Source of the DNA: Desulfobacteraceae bacterium | GTDB lineage: Bacteria; Desulfobacterota; DSM-4660; Desulfatiglandales; Desulfatiglandaceae | Length of the DNA stretch: 7,515 bases | Assembly: GCA_030597505.1 (NCBI GenBank) | Contig: JAUVRS010000120.1 | Coordinates: 1 to 7,515 of the forward strand | Direction of reading: 5' to 3' | Part shown: positions 1 to 5,695 of the stretch, in pieces | How the letters are laid out: every line of letters begins with the position of its first letter | How positions within the stretch are numbered: the stretch's first letter is position 1 | Made by a program: the position numbers and the translations under genes | Notes under the pieces: model-generated | What the model was told of the DNA's origin: nothing | What the model saw: only the letters and a program-made list of their open reading frames with translations | The model's database searches: none

Positions 1-861
1 ATAACAACGGCCGAAACCCTGGGCGTTGAACACCGTGCGGGCTATTATGAAGAAGCGGGTGTCTTGCGGGACATGTTTCAAAACCACATGATGCAGCTGC
101 TGGCGCTGACAGCAATGGAACCGCCATCTCTTTTTGAGGCCAACCGGGTGCGTGACGAGAAAGTCAAGGTTTATAGATCCCTTAGACCTTTTCCGGTTAA
201 AGATCTTGAAAAATATCTTACGGTCGGGCAATACGGCCCCGGGACCATCGATGGTAAGGCTGTCCCAGGCTATCGGGATGAACCCGGTGTAGATGCAAAC
301 TCGCTCACCCCGACCTTTGCAATGATGAAAATATTTTTGGATAACTGGCGGTGGCAGGGGGTCCCTTTCTATCTCTGCTCCGGGAAGCGGTTGGCCCAAA
401 AACTGACCGAAATCGCGATACAGTTCAAAGAAGTCCCCCATTCAATGTACAGAAAGGTGCTGGGTGAATACATCACGGCCAACCGGTTGACCATTGGGAT
501 CTACCCTGATGAAAAGATAACCCTGACATTCCAGACAAAAAACCCGGGTGCCCGGGTGTGTCTTCGTTCAGTGACAATGGATTTTGAATATAACCAGAAT
601 TATAAGGGGCCGATCCTCGATTCATATGAAAAGGCGTTGCTGGACTGTATGCTGGGTGATCAAATGCTTTTTTGGAGACAGGACGGTGTCGAGTTATGCT
701 GGTCGTTCTTGACACCAATTCTGGAACAATGCGAAACCTGCGGAGAGCGTCAAGAGATGCTCTTTCCCTATACTGCAGGGAGTTGGGGGCCAAAATTTCC
801 GGAAGACCCCGGGGGGCTCGATAGCCTCATTGAACCGACAGGCAGCCAGGGAACGGCATAA
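1..861 (+). CDS. zwf: Glucose-6-phosphate dehydrogenase, C-terminal part (5' end outside window)
   Basis: The reading frame is open from base 1 and gives 286 residues before the TAA at 859-861. Full-length G6PDH is about 490-510 residues, so roughly the last 55-60% is present. The fragment opens with the family segment around EHRAGYYEEAG, followed by LRDMFQNHMMQLL. Further on come the region GYRDEPGVDANS, the stretch DNWRWQGVPFYL and then SGKRL, all typical of the C-terminal G6PDH domain. The enzyme oxidises glucose 6-phosphate to 6-phosphogluconolactone with NAD(P)+ reduction in the cytosol, feeding the oxidative pentose phosphate pathway. The nucleotide-binding fold and catalytic histidine lie upstream of the window and cannot be checked. 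It is followed after 19 bases by the peroxidase-like gene, so co-transcription is likely. A link to pentose supply for arsenosugars is only a guess. Confidence 0.95.
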   Translation: MTTAETLGVEHRAGYYEEAGVLRDMFQNHMMQLLALTAMEPPSLFEANRVRDEKVKVYRSLRPFPVKDLEKYLTVGQYGPGTIDGKAVPGYRDEPGVDANSLTPTFAMMKIFLDNWRWQGVPFYLCSGKRLAQKLTEIAIQFKEVPHSMYRKVLGEYITANRLTIGIYPDEKITLTFQTKNPGARVCLRSVTMDFEYNQNYKGPILDSYEKALLDCMLGDQMLFWRQDGVELCWSFLTPILEQCETCGERQEMLFPYTAGSWGPKFPEDPGGLDSLIEPTGSQGTA

Positions 862-866
862 AAGAG

Positions 867-871
867 AGGAG
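867..871 (+). promoter_or_regulatory. Shine-Dalgarno site for the peroxidase-like gene
   Basis: AGGAG lies 9 bases before the GTG at 881. It decides the start: the nearby ATG at 872 opens only a two-codon frame (Met-Arg-stop), while GTG 881 opens the full conserved protein. Confidence 0.7.
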
Positions 872-880
872 ATGCGTTGA

Positions 881-1213
881 GTGGAAACCTATTACAAACC
901 AAAAGATCTGTTAAGATTCGAAGAAATTGGAAAAGAAGCCCCGGAGTTGGCCCGCAAGTTTTTTGATTATTATAATGCCGTGTTTGAAGAAGGCGAACTC
1001 ACGGAAAGGGAGAAGTCCCTGATCGCTCTGGCCGTGGCTCATGCGGTTCAGTGCCCCTATTGTATCGATGCCTATACGCAGGCCTGTCTGGAGAAGGGTT
1101 CCAATCCGGCAGAAATGACAGAGGCTGTCCACGTGGCGACAGCTATACGAGGGGGGGCCTCGCTGGTTCACGGGATTCAGATGCGCAACACGGCTGAGAA
1201 GTTGTCCATGTGA
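881..1213 (+). CDS. Arsenosugar biosynthesis-associated peroxidase-like protein (AhpD/carboxymuconolactone decarboxylase fold)
   Basis: This is a 110-residue all-helical protein of the AhpD/CMD superfamily. The core TEREKSLIALAVAHAVQCPYC carries a redox CxxC (Cys58, Cys61) preceded by the usual Glu (Glu43), and ends in the helical segment around HVATAIRGGASLVHG. In classical AhpD the second Cys is followed by xxxHis. Here that place is Tyr65 (CIDAY), so the proton relay differs; His84 lies further on. Small CxxC proteins of this type are repeatedly found beside arsS, and the adjacency here (28 bases upstream of arsS) supports that assignment. Its exact role in arsenic metabolism is not established; disulfide or arsenic-thiol redox chemistry is plausible. 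The start is GTG with AGGAG 9 bases upstream. It is probably in the same transcript as zwf and arsS. The family call is firm and the pathway role rests on context. Confidence 0.88.
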   Translation: METYYKPKDLLRFEEIGKEAPELARKFFDYYNAVFEEGELTEREKSLIALAVAHAVQCPYCIDAYTQACLEKGSNPAEMTEAVHVATAIRGGASLVHGIQMRNTAEKLSM

Positions 1214-1241
1214 TCAGAACACCGGGAGACGAAAAATTGAT

Positions 1242-2252
1242 ATGAAACAACTACCATCTGAGAGACCCGGTGAAGACCCGGGACAAGGGGTGACGGGGAT
1301 AGATCCTTTTTATTTGACGTTGTCCAAACACGGTCTCAGGTTAAACAGGGAAGAGGCAACCACGCTCCAGATAAATGTGGGTTTTCTTTGCAACCAGCAA
1401 TGCCTCCATTGTCATCTAAGCGCCAGCCCCGGTCGTAAAGAAATCATGAGTTTAGAGACCATGGACGAGGTGATTTCTTATGCCAAGAGGTGCGATTTTG
1501 AAACAATCGACATTACCGGTGGAGCCCCTGAACTAAATCCAAATCTGAGCCATTTGATCTCAAAGATCTCCGCGGTTTCCCCAAAGATCGTGCTCCGCTC
1601 CAATCTGACCGCCCTACACGATGGAAAAAGGAACCATCTGATAGACGTTTTAAAGGAACACCGCGTTGCCATCGTGGCCTCATTTCCCTCTCTGAATGAA
1701 TCTCAGGCGGACTCACAACGGGGTAGTGGCGTTTTTCAGACGAGCCTGGCCGCGCTCAGAGAACTGAATGTGGAGGGCTATGGAAAAAACGGCTCCCGAC
1801 TGGAGCTTAATCTGGTGTCTAATCCTACGGGTGCATTTCTTCCTCCCCCCCAGGCCCAGACGGAAAAGAGATTCCGGGAAGCCCTTGATAGAAAGTGGGG
1901 GATCGTTTTTAACAATTTGCTCAATTTGGCCAATGCCCCCCTGGGGAGATTTTGGCACTGGCTTCTGGATTCGGGTAATGACAAAGAATACATGACAAAA
2001 CTGGTTTCCTCTTTTAACCCGTCAACCATTGAGGGGCTCATGTGTAAGACGTTTGTATCGATTTCCTGGGATGGATATCTTTATGATTGTGATTTCAATT
2101 TGGCCAAAGGCCTTTTTATGGGTGGACAAAAAAGACATGTTTCTGAAATGGCCGGCCCTCCTGAACCCGGGGAGCCTATTGAATTGGCGGATCATTGCTA
2201 CGCCTGCACGGCCGGCGCTGGATTTAGCTGTGCCGGGGCCATAAAAAATTGA
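1242..2252 (+). CDS. arsS: Arsenosugar biosynthesis radical SAM protein ArsS
   Basis: This 336-residue protein has an N-terminal radical SAM domain and a C-terminal cysteine-rich DUF3641-type domain. The CxxxCxxC motif is CNQQCLHC (Cys50, Cys54, Cys57), which should bind the SAM-cleaving 4Fe-4S cluster. GGAPE at 93-97 fits the SAM-binding glycine motif, and LRSNLTALHD at about 118-127 follows it. The C-terminal half carries MCKTF (Cys268), the WDGYLYDCDFN segment (Cys283) and the closing motif HCYACTAGAGFSC (Cys319, Cys322, Cys330), the hallmark of ArsS. In cyanobacteria ArsM and ArsS together make arsenosugars; ArsS is thought to attach the 5'-deoxyadenosyl group to dimethylated trivalent arsenic. 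No arsM is visible here. All C-terminal cysteines are TGT or TGC, so none is a selenocysteine codon. The ATG has a somewhat distant GGGAG (13 bases). It follows the peroxidase-like gene by 28 bases. Confidence 0.93.
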   Translation: MKQLPSERPGEDPGQGVTGIDPFYLTLSKHGLRLNREEATTLQINVGFLCNQQCLHCHLSASPGRKEIMSLETMDEVISYAKRCDFETIDITGGAPELNPNLSHLISKISAVSPKIVLRSNLTALHDGKRNHLIDVLKEHRVAIVASFPSLNESQADSQRGSGVFQTSLAALRELNVEGYGKNGSRLELNLVSNPTGAFLPPPQAQTEKRFREALDRKWGIVFNNLLNLANAPLGRFWHWLLDSGNDKEYMTKLVSSFNPSTIEGLMCKTFVSISWDGYLYDCDFNLAKGLFMGGQKRHVSEMAGPPEPGEPIELADHCYACTAGAGFSCAGAIKN

Positions 2253-2304
2253 AATAAAAAAATCAGAAAAGACTATTAACAGGGTCGCGAGATTACGTCT
2301 TGAC

Positions 2305-2922
2305 ATGAGCGAGAAACGACTTCTGATTGAATCGACGGACTTGAAGATCGAGGCCCTCGTGGATCTCTCTGAAGGTCATGCGGCGGTGGTAGTCACACAC
2401 CCCCATCCCCTTTATGGGGGTGATATGCACAATAGCGTTGTCCGGTCTATGGTGCAGGCCTATTGCCGGATGGGATATTCCACGCTCAGGCTAAATTTCA
2501 GAGGCGTCGGGGAGAGTGAAGGACAATACGACCAGGGGATTGGCGAACAGGAAGATGTGGGGGCAGCTATCAAATATTTCTCTGATTTGGGCAAAACCGC
2601 CATAGACCTTGCAGGATATTCCTTTGGATCATGGGTTAACGCCCTGGGCTTGGATGATTATGCTCAGGTGGGGCGGATGATTATGGTGTCCCCTCCCGTA
2701 AATTTTATTGATTTTTCATTTTTTTCCAGAAATTCAAAGGTTAAACTGGTGATCGCGGGCTCGGAAGATGATATTGCCCCACCATCCGTGATCGCGGGGA
2801 TGCTACCACGCTGGAACCCCCATGCCATATTCAAAGTTATCAAAGGGGCGGATCATTTTTACGGGGAAAAGAGCGCCGAATTGGAAACAATAATCGAGGA
2901 TTTTTTGGCGCTCGAGGCGTAG
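2305..2922 (+). CDS. Alpha/beta hydrolase of the COG2945 type
   Basis: This 205-residue single-domain alpha/beta hydrolase opens with THPHPLYGGDMHNSVV (about 31-46), followed by LRLNFRGVGESEG (about 61-73), both typical of the COG2945 group of small hydrolases. The nucleophile elbow is GYSFGS with Ser106. The likely acid is Asp155 or Asp156 in AGSEDDIAPP, and the likely base is His184 in GADHFY. There is no signal peptide or membrane segment, so it should be cytosolic. The substrate is unknown; members are usually annotated as probable esterases or hydrolases. It follows arsS by 52 bases and runs directly into the manA ribosome binding site, so it fits the same operon. No strong Shine-Dalgarno is visible before the ATG. 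Involvement in arsenic metabolism is possible only by position. Confidence 0.85.
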   Translation: MSEKRLLIESTDLKIEALVDLSEGHAAVVVTHPHPLYGGDMHNSVVRSMVQAYCRMGYSTLRLNFRGVGESEGQYDQGIGEQEDVGAAIKYFSDLGKTAIDLAGYSFGSWVNALGLDDYAQVGRMIMVSPPVNFIDFSFFSRNSKVKLVIAGSEDDIAPPSVIAGMLPRWNPHAIFKVIKGADHFYGEKSAELETIIEDFLALEA

Positions 2923-2926
2923 GTGG
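2921..2926 (+). promoter_or_regulatory. Shine-Dalgarno site for manA
   Basis: AGGTGG overlaps the hydrolase stop codon (TAG, 2920-2922) and lies 8 bases before ATG 2935. An in-frame GTG at 2923 falls inside this site, so ATG 2935 is the better manA start. The arrangement suggests translational coupling. Confidence 0.65.
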
Positions 2927-2934
2927 CAGTGAAA

Positions 2935-4143
2935 ATGGACAAGATCAGTTTTCTCAAAAACCCCATTCAGGAATATGCATGGGGTTCAAAAACTGCCATT
3001 CAAAGCCTTCTCGGGGAATCTGTCCCGTCCGAGAGGCCGGCGGCTGAGCTGTGGATGGGGGCCCATCCAAAATCCCCTTCGATGGCGCTGGTGGATGGTG
3101 AGTGGGAATCTCTGGAGACAGCAATCGAGAGTGCTCCCAAATCCATTCTGGGCGAAAGAGTCGCGCGGGAATTCTTAAATAAACTCCCTTTTCTGTTTAA
3201 GGTCCTGGCTGTTGATCGACCCCTGTCCATACAGGTTCATCCTGACCTTGAGGATGCACGGGCAGGTTTTGAAAGGGAAAACAGCCTGGGAATCCCGCTG
3301 GACGCTCCTCACCGGAATTACAAGGACCCCAATCACAAGCCTGAGATCCTTTGTGCCCTGACCCGGTTTCAGGGCCTCAAGGGTTTTCGAGAAATAGAGG
3401 AGATGTTGGGATTGATGAATAAGGTGTCTGGTTCGGCCCTGTCCGAGGAACTCGGTTGTTTGAGAAATAAACCCAACAATGTTGGTTTAAGAGAATTTTT
3501 CACCTCGCTGATGAAGATGGAAAAGACGCGTCAGGATTTGGCGGTGAGCGAGGCAATAACTGTTGCCAAGACTTATGTCCAGGATGCCCCGGTGTTCGAT
3601 TGGATGGTCAAACTCAATGACGAATATCCCGGGGACATTGGTGTATTTTCACCCCTCTTCCTCAACCTGGTGGAATTGGATCCGGGGGAGGCCATCTTTC
3701 TCCCTGCCGGTGAACTCCATGCCTATCTCCAGGGTGTGGGCATAGAACTTATGGCCAATTCGGACAATGTGCTCCGGGGCGGATTGACGCCAAAGCATAT
3801 AGATCTCTCCGAACTGTTGAAAATTGTGAATTTCAACGCCGGTCCTTTTCAGAAAGTGGAATCAATGACTGATGGCCCCTTCCAGAAAATATACAGTACC
3901 CCTTCCAGGGAATTTCTGCTGTCCGTTATTTCTCTGAATGAAGGGGCATTCTTTGAGAGTCCGATAAACCGGAGCGTGGAGATCCTGATCTGTGTAAACG
4001 GCAGGGCAATGGTAACCGACCTTCAAGACAGCAGTCGGTTTGAGCTCTCCAAGGGAAAATCCATTGTCGTCCCTTCAGCCGTACCCGGCTATAAAATAGA
4101 AGGGTGTGCCACCTTATACAAGGCCTCGGTACCCTTTCAATAA
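2935..4143 (+). CDS. manA: Mannose-6-phosphate isomerase, class I
   Basis: The product interconverts mannose 6-phosphate and fructose 6-phosphate in the cytosol, a zinc-dependent reaction that supplies mannose for polysaccharides or feeds mannose into glycolysis. Counted from ATG 2935 it has 402 residues, normal for class I enzymes. The N-terminus shows NPIQEYAWGSKTAI. Predicted zinc ligands are Gln100 and His102 in SIQVHPD, Glu137 in HKPEI and His262 in PAGELHAYL. The catalytic arginine is likely Arg281 in NSDNVLRGGLTPKH. The C-terminal cupin-like region (about 305-402) is complete. An in-frame GTG at 2923 would add four residues (MAVK), but it lies inside the apparent Shine-Dalgarno site. 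The gene is the last of the plus-strand operon, and its end overlaps the convergent DUF89 gene by 7 bases, with no room for an independent terminator. Confidence 0.95.
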   Translation: MDKISFLKNPIQEYAWGSKTAIQSLLGESVPSERPAAELWMGAHPKSPSMALVDGEWESLETAIESAPKSILGERVAREFLNKLPFLFKVLAVDRPLSIQVHPDLEDARAGFERENSLGIPLDAPHRNYKDPNHKPEILCALTRFQGLKGFREIEEMLGLMNKVSGSALSEELGCLRNKPNNVGLREFFTSLMKMEKTRQDLAVSEAITVAKTYVQDAPVFDWMVKLNDEYPGDIGVFSPLFLNLVELDPGEAIFLPAGELHAYLQGVGIELMANSDNVLRGGLTPKHIDLSELLKIVNFNAGPFQKVESMTDGPFQKIYSTPSREFLLSVISLNEGAFFESPINRSVEILICVNGRAMVTDLQDSSRFELSKGKSIVVPSAVPGYKIEGCATLYKASVPFQ

Positions 4144-5051
4144 CTATCGCGCCACATGGCCCAAAAGCTCCCGGCAGGGGCGTCAAGGTAGTTCTGCATG
4201 GGACGGCACTTGATCTTAGAAAGAAAAAAAACGGGAGAGAGCAGTTCTTTGGGGTAAACACTCTCCAGATTGGCCATCCCCTTGGAGAGGATAAGATCCG
4301 CAGCATCAACAAGGTCCACAAATTCTCTTGAAACTCGCCTCCATTCGATCCCTGCCCCGTCTGTGCCGGTATCAATCACTTCTTGAAATTCGTCTTCCAA
4401 TTGAGCAAGCTGGAGATCGACGCGGGTCAGATCGTTTAAGGAAGGGCCCCCTTTGACCACCAAGACCGTTCGCCGGGCCTTCTGGCGGATATGCTGGTAC
4501 AGGGGAATGTCAAAATAGATCTCCCCGGCGTTGTCTGCAAGGTAAAGGACCAGTTCGGGGGTCTTTGAAAGAAAAGACTCGAGCAGTGGAATGTCGTCAC
4601 GGAAAAAAGCAGGGCCTTCCTTGATCTCAACGGGGATTTCAGCCAGTGCCTCCTCCGGGGGTTTGAAAAAATCCAAGGTATTTCCCAAAACCGCCAACGT
4701 GACCAGAGAACGGAAATCTTTCCCCATTTGATCTTTCACTTGAGAAAAAGTGGCTTTGGCCTGTGTCATTTCTATGGCCTTTGTCCGGGCATAGGGGTCG
4801 GATACACCAGTGACCCGCCGGATCTCCCTGAGTATTTGATTGGCGGTCTCAGGGGAATTTAAACCATCTTTTCGGGCTTTGGCCAGGATTTCTCTCACCA
4901 TGGTCTCACCATCTGCCAGGGTTTCATCATCTGCCAGGGTTTCACCATTTGTTTGATTAGCAGGGACTTCTCCGGAAACCAGGCTATAGGCAGAGTGGGC
5001 AAGCCCCATAAGACAGTCAATGCATTGGGGAAAAGGTTCGAGGGGTTTCAT
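4137..5051 (-). CDS. DUF89/ARMT1-like damage-control phosphatase family protein
   Basis: This 304-residue protein belongs to the DUF89 (ARMT1-like, COG1578) group of metal-dependent phosphatases. Members are thought to remove harmful or surplus phosphometabolites; the substrate here is unknown. Landmarks in order are an N-terminal CIDC (Cys10, Cys13), LADNAGEIYFD (Asp173, Asn174, Asp181), VVKGGPSLND (about 198-207) and LSKGMANLES (about 255-264), then KIKC near residues 279-282. The Asp/Asn residues are the expected metal ligands by analogy with the family. Residues about 37-50 hold a short acidic duplication (ETLADD/ETLADG) from an 18-bp tandem repeat, probably a flexible linker. GGAG lies 8 bases before the ATG (CTCC on the plus strand, 5060-5063). 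A small mobile element starts only 25 bases upstream. The gene converges on manA with a 7-base overlap. Confidence 0.88.
   Translation of the reverse strand: MKPLEPFPQCIDCLMGLAHSAYSLVSGEVPANQTNGETLADDETLADGETMVREILAKARKDGLNSPETANQILREIRRVTGVSDPYARTKAIEMTQAKATFSQVKDQMGKDFRSLVTLAVLGNTLDFFKPPEEALAEIPVEIKEGPAFFRDDIPLLESFLSKTPELVLYLADNAGEIYFDIPLYQHIRQKARRTVLVVKGGPSLNDLTRVDLQLAQLEDEFQEVIDTGTDGAGIEWRRVSREFVDLVDAADLILSKGMANLESVYPKELLSPVFFLSKIKCRPMQNYLDAPAGSFWAMWRDSY
4911..4946. repeat. 18-bp tandem duplication inside the DUF89 gene
   Basis: Two head-to-tail 18-base units (4911-4928 and 4929-4946) differ by one base, and a degenerate relative (GGTCTCACC) precedes them at 4902-4910. In the minus-strand protein they encode ETLADD and ETLADG-type hexapeptides next to ETMVRE. 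The length is a multiple of three, so the frame is kept. It is probably a recent slippage product in a linker. Confidence 0.85.
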
Positions 5052-5075
5052 GGTTTATTCTCCGGAAGAAATATT

Positions 5076-5254
5076 GTAACTGCTCAGGTGGATAGGCTGA
5101 AGGTCCCGCGAAACGCGGGATTAGGAAAAAGCGCATTTTAAAGCCATGTTTGATGCAAGAATCAGATATTTCCGCCAAAGTATGGCAATCGTGCTTTTCT
5201 GACCCCTTCAGCCTTCAGTCTAAACAGCTTCAGCCTGACTACATGGGTAGTTAC
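5076..5254. mobile_element. MITE-like element 1 (179 bp, GTAA...TTAC ends)
   Basis: The ends are imperfect terminal inverted repeats of 28 bases (5076-5103 and 5227-5254) that match at 21 of 28 positions. The outermost bases are GTAACTGCTCA on the left and GTAACTACCCA reading inward from the right. Flanking 8-mers GAAATATT (5068-5075) and GAAATCTT (5255-5262) agree at 7 of 8 positions and look like an aged target-site duplication. No transposase or convincing gene lies inside. GTAA termini with 8-bp duplications are characteristic of the IS66 family, so a non-autonomous IS66-type derivative is the best guess. The element sits 13 bases upstream of the DUF89 Shine-Dalgarno site. A compact hairpin (5104-5120) lies just inside the left end. 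Confidence 0.7.
5104..5120. repeat. Perfect GC-rich hairpin inside MITE-like element 1
   Basis: TCCCGCG and CGCGGGA form a 7-bp perfect stem around an AAA loop. No T-run follows on either strand, so it does not look like an intrinsic terminator. It lies just inside the left inverted repeat and would be in the DUF89 5' leader if transcription starts upstream of the element. Confidence 0.7.
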
Positions 5255-5371
5255 GAAATCTTTATCAAATATGGCATGACTGGTCCTTTTGGGCTAGAAG
5301 TTCTTATTTTCGATGCATCCTATCAGGGTGAAAATTTTGTTCAAGAAAAAAAGACGTTAAGGGCCTTATTG
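5255..5371. other. Residual spacer between the two mobile elements
   Basis: This stretch of about 117 bases is what remains of the original intergenic region between the two elements, including the flanking duplications at each side. I see no gene, RNA or terminator in it, only the weak minus-strand promoter candidate. A plus-strand frame crosses it (TTG 5150 to TAA 5386), but it begins inside element 1, ends inside element 2 and has no ribosome site. Confidence 0.6.
5317..5344 (-). promoter_or_regulatory. Weak candidate promoter for the DUF89 gene
   Basis: On the minus strand TTGAAC (5339-5344) and TAGGAT (5317-5322) are spaced by 16 bases. It lies in the non-mobile DNA between the two elements. 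Before element 1 inserted it would have stood much closer to the DUF89 start. Boxes of this quality occur by chance, so this is tentative. Confidence 0.25.
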
Positions 5372-5632
5372 GTAAGTTCTCAATAAGTTTCGGCACCCTG
5401 GGGTTCGGGTGTTTCTCTCCGGCGCTCTCTAAACCAGTCGTCGTAGCGTGGCTGATATTTGAGGTTTTGACGAAAGCACGGAGAAACTAATAGGGGTTCA
5501 TTAGAAGAAAACCTCAAATATCAACCACTGCGAAAGTGAAACGTAAATCCCTTTTGAGAGAGCGCCTTCAAGAAACACCCGAACCCCACTCCAGATATCC
5601 TATTATTTCTCCCGGACTTATTGAGAAGTTAC
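5372..5632. mobile_element. MITE-like element 2 (261 bp, long foldback, perfect 8-bp target duplication)
   Basis: Terminal inverted repeats of 17 bases (5372-5388, GTAAGTTCTCAATAAGT, and 5616-5632) match at 16 of 17 positions. Both flanks carry the direct repeat CCTTATTG (5364-5371 and 5633-5640), a perfect 8-bp target duplication. Internal paired arms continue the foldback: 5400-5416 with 5571-5587 (17 of 17), 5421-5430 with 5557-5566 (10 of 10) and 5448-5468 with 5508-5528 (20 of 21). The 39-base centre holds a small CTAAT/ATTAG hairpin. The whole element can therefore fold into one long interrupted stem. There is no coding capacity. GTAA/TTAC ends and the 8-bp duplication again suggest mobilisation by an IS66-type transposase. 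It inserted 28 bases upstream of the -35 box of the marR-hgcAB promoter. Confidence 0.88.
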
Positions 5633-5660
5633 CCTTATTGAGATGTTGTCATTTTGGGGC

Positions 5661-5689
5661 TTGACAGAATGAAATATTAGTTGTATATT
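5661..5689 (+). promoter_or_regulatory. Near-consensus sigma-70 promoter of the marR-hgcAB operon
   Basis: TTGACA (5661-5666, exact consensus) and TATATT (5684-5689, one base from TATAAT) are separated by 17 bases, the optimal spacing. Transcription would start around 5695-5697, at or next to the ATG of the marR gene. The -10 box lies within a palindromic operator candidate, so the promoter is probably strong when derepressed and blocked when the operator is occupied. Confidence 0.75.
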
Positions 5690-5694
5690 ACAAC
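5680..5694. promoter_or_regulatory. Candidate MarR operator (perfect palindrome over the -10 box)
   Basis: GTTGTA-TAT-TACAAC is a perfect 6-3-6 inverted repeat. Its size, A/T-rich centre and TTGT...ACAA form resemble known MarR-family boxes. It covers the whole -10 element and ends one base before the marR ATG, the expected place for autorepression. No second copy was noticed nearby. Confidence 0.68.
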
Positions 5695-5695
5695 C

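Noticed and set aside
2250..2252. The arsS TGA stop as a possible selenocysteine codon
   Set aside because: Selenocysteine has been suggested for some relatives, but here the conserved C-terminal cysteines are all encoded by TGT or TGC before the stop, and continuing past the TGA adds only a few lysine-rich residues before TAA.
2206..2252. GC-rich inverted repeat plus A-run at the end of arsS as a terminator
   Set aside because: The stem is short with a wobble pair, lies inside the coding end, and is followed by A-rich rather than T-rich sequence on the coding strand.
3926..4375. A 149-codon minus-strand frame across the manA/DUF89 junction
   Set aside because: It is a shadow of manA and the DUF89 gene in another frame; both true genes have recognisable family motifs through this region.
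5104..5120. The CCCGCG-AAA-CGCGGG hairpin as an intrinsic terminator
   Set aside because: No T-run follows on either strand, and it lies within a mobile element upstream of genes rather than after one.
5150..5386. A 78-codon plus-strand frame in the spacer
   Set aside because: It begins with TTG inside MITE-like element 1, ends inside the terminal repeat of element 2, has no ribosome binding site and resembles no family I know. Its ends are products of the insertions.
5372..5632. The long foldback as a structured regulatory RNA or CRISPR-like repeat
   Set aside because: The perfect flanking 8-bp duplication and the GTAA/TTAC ends are better explained by transposition; there is no repeat-spacer periodicity.
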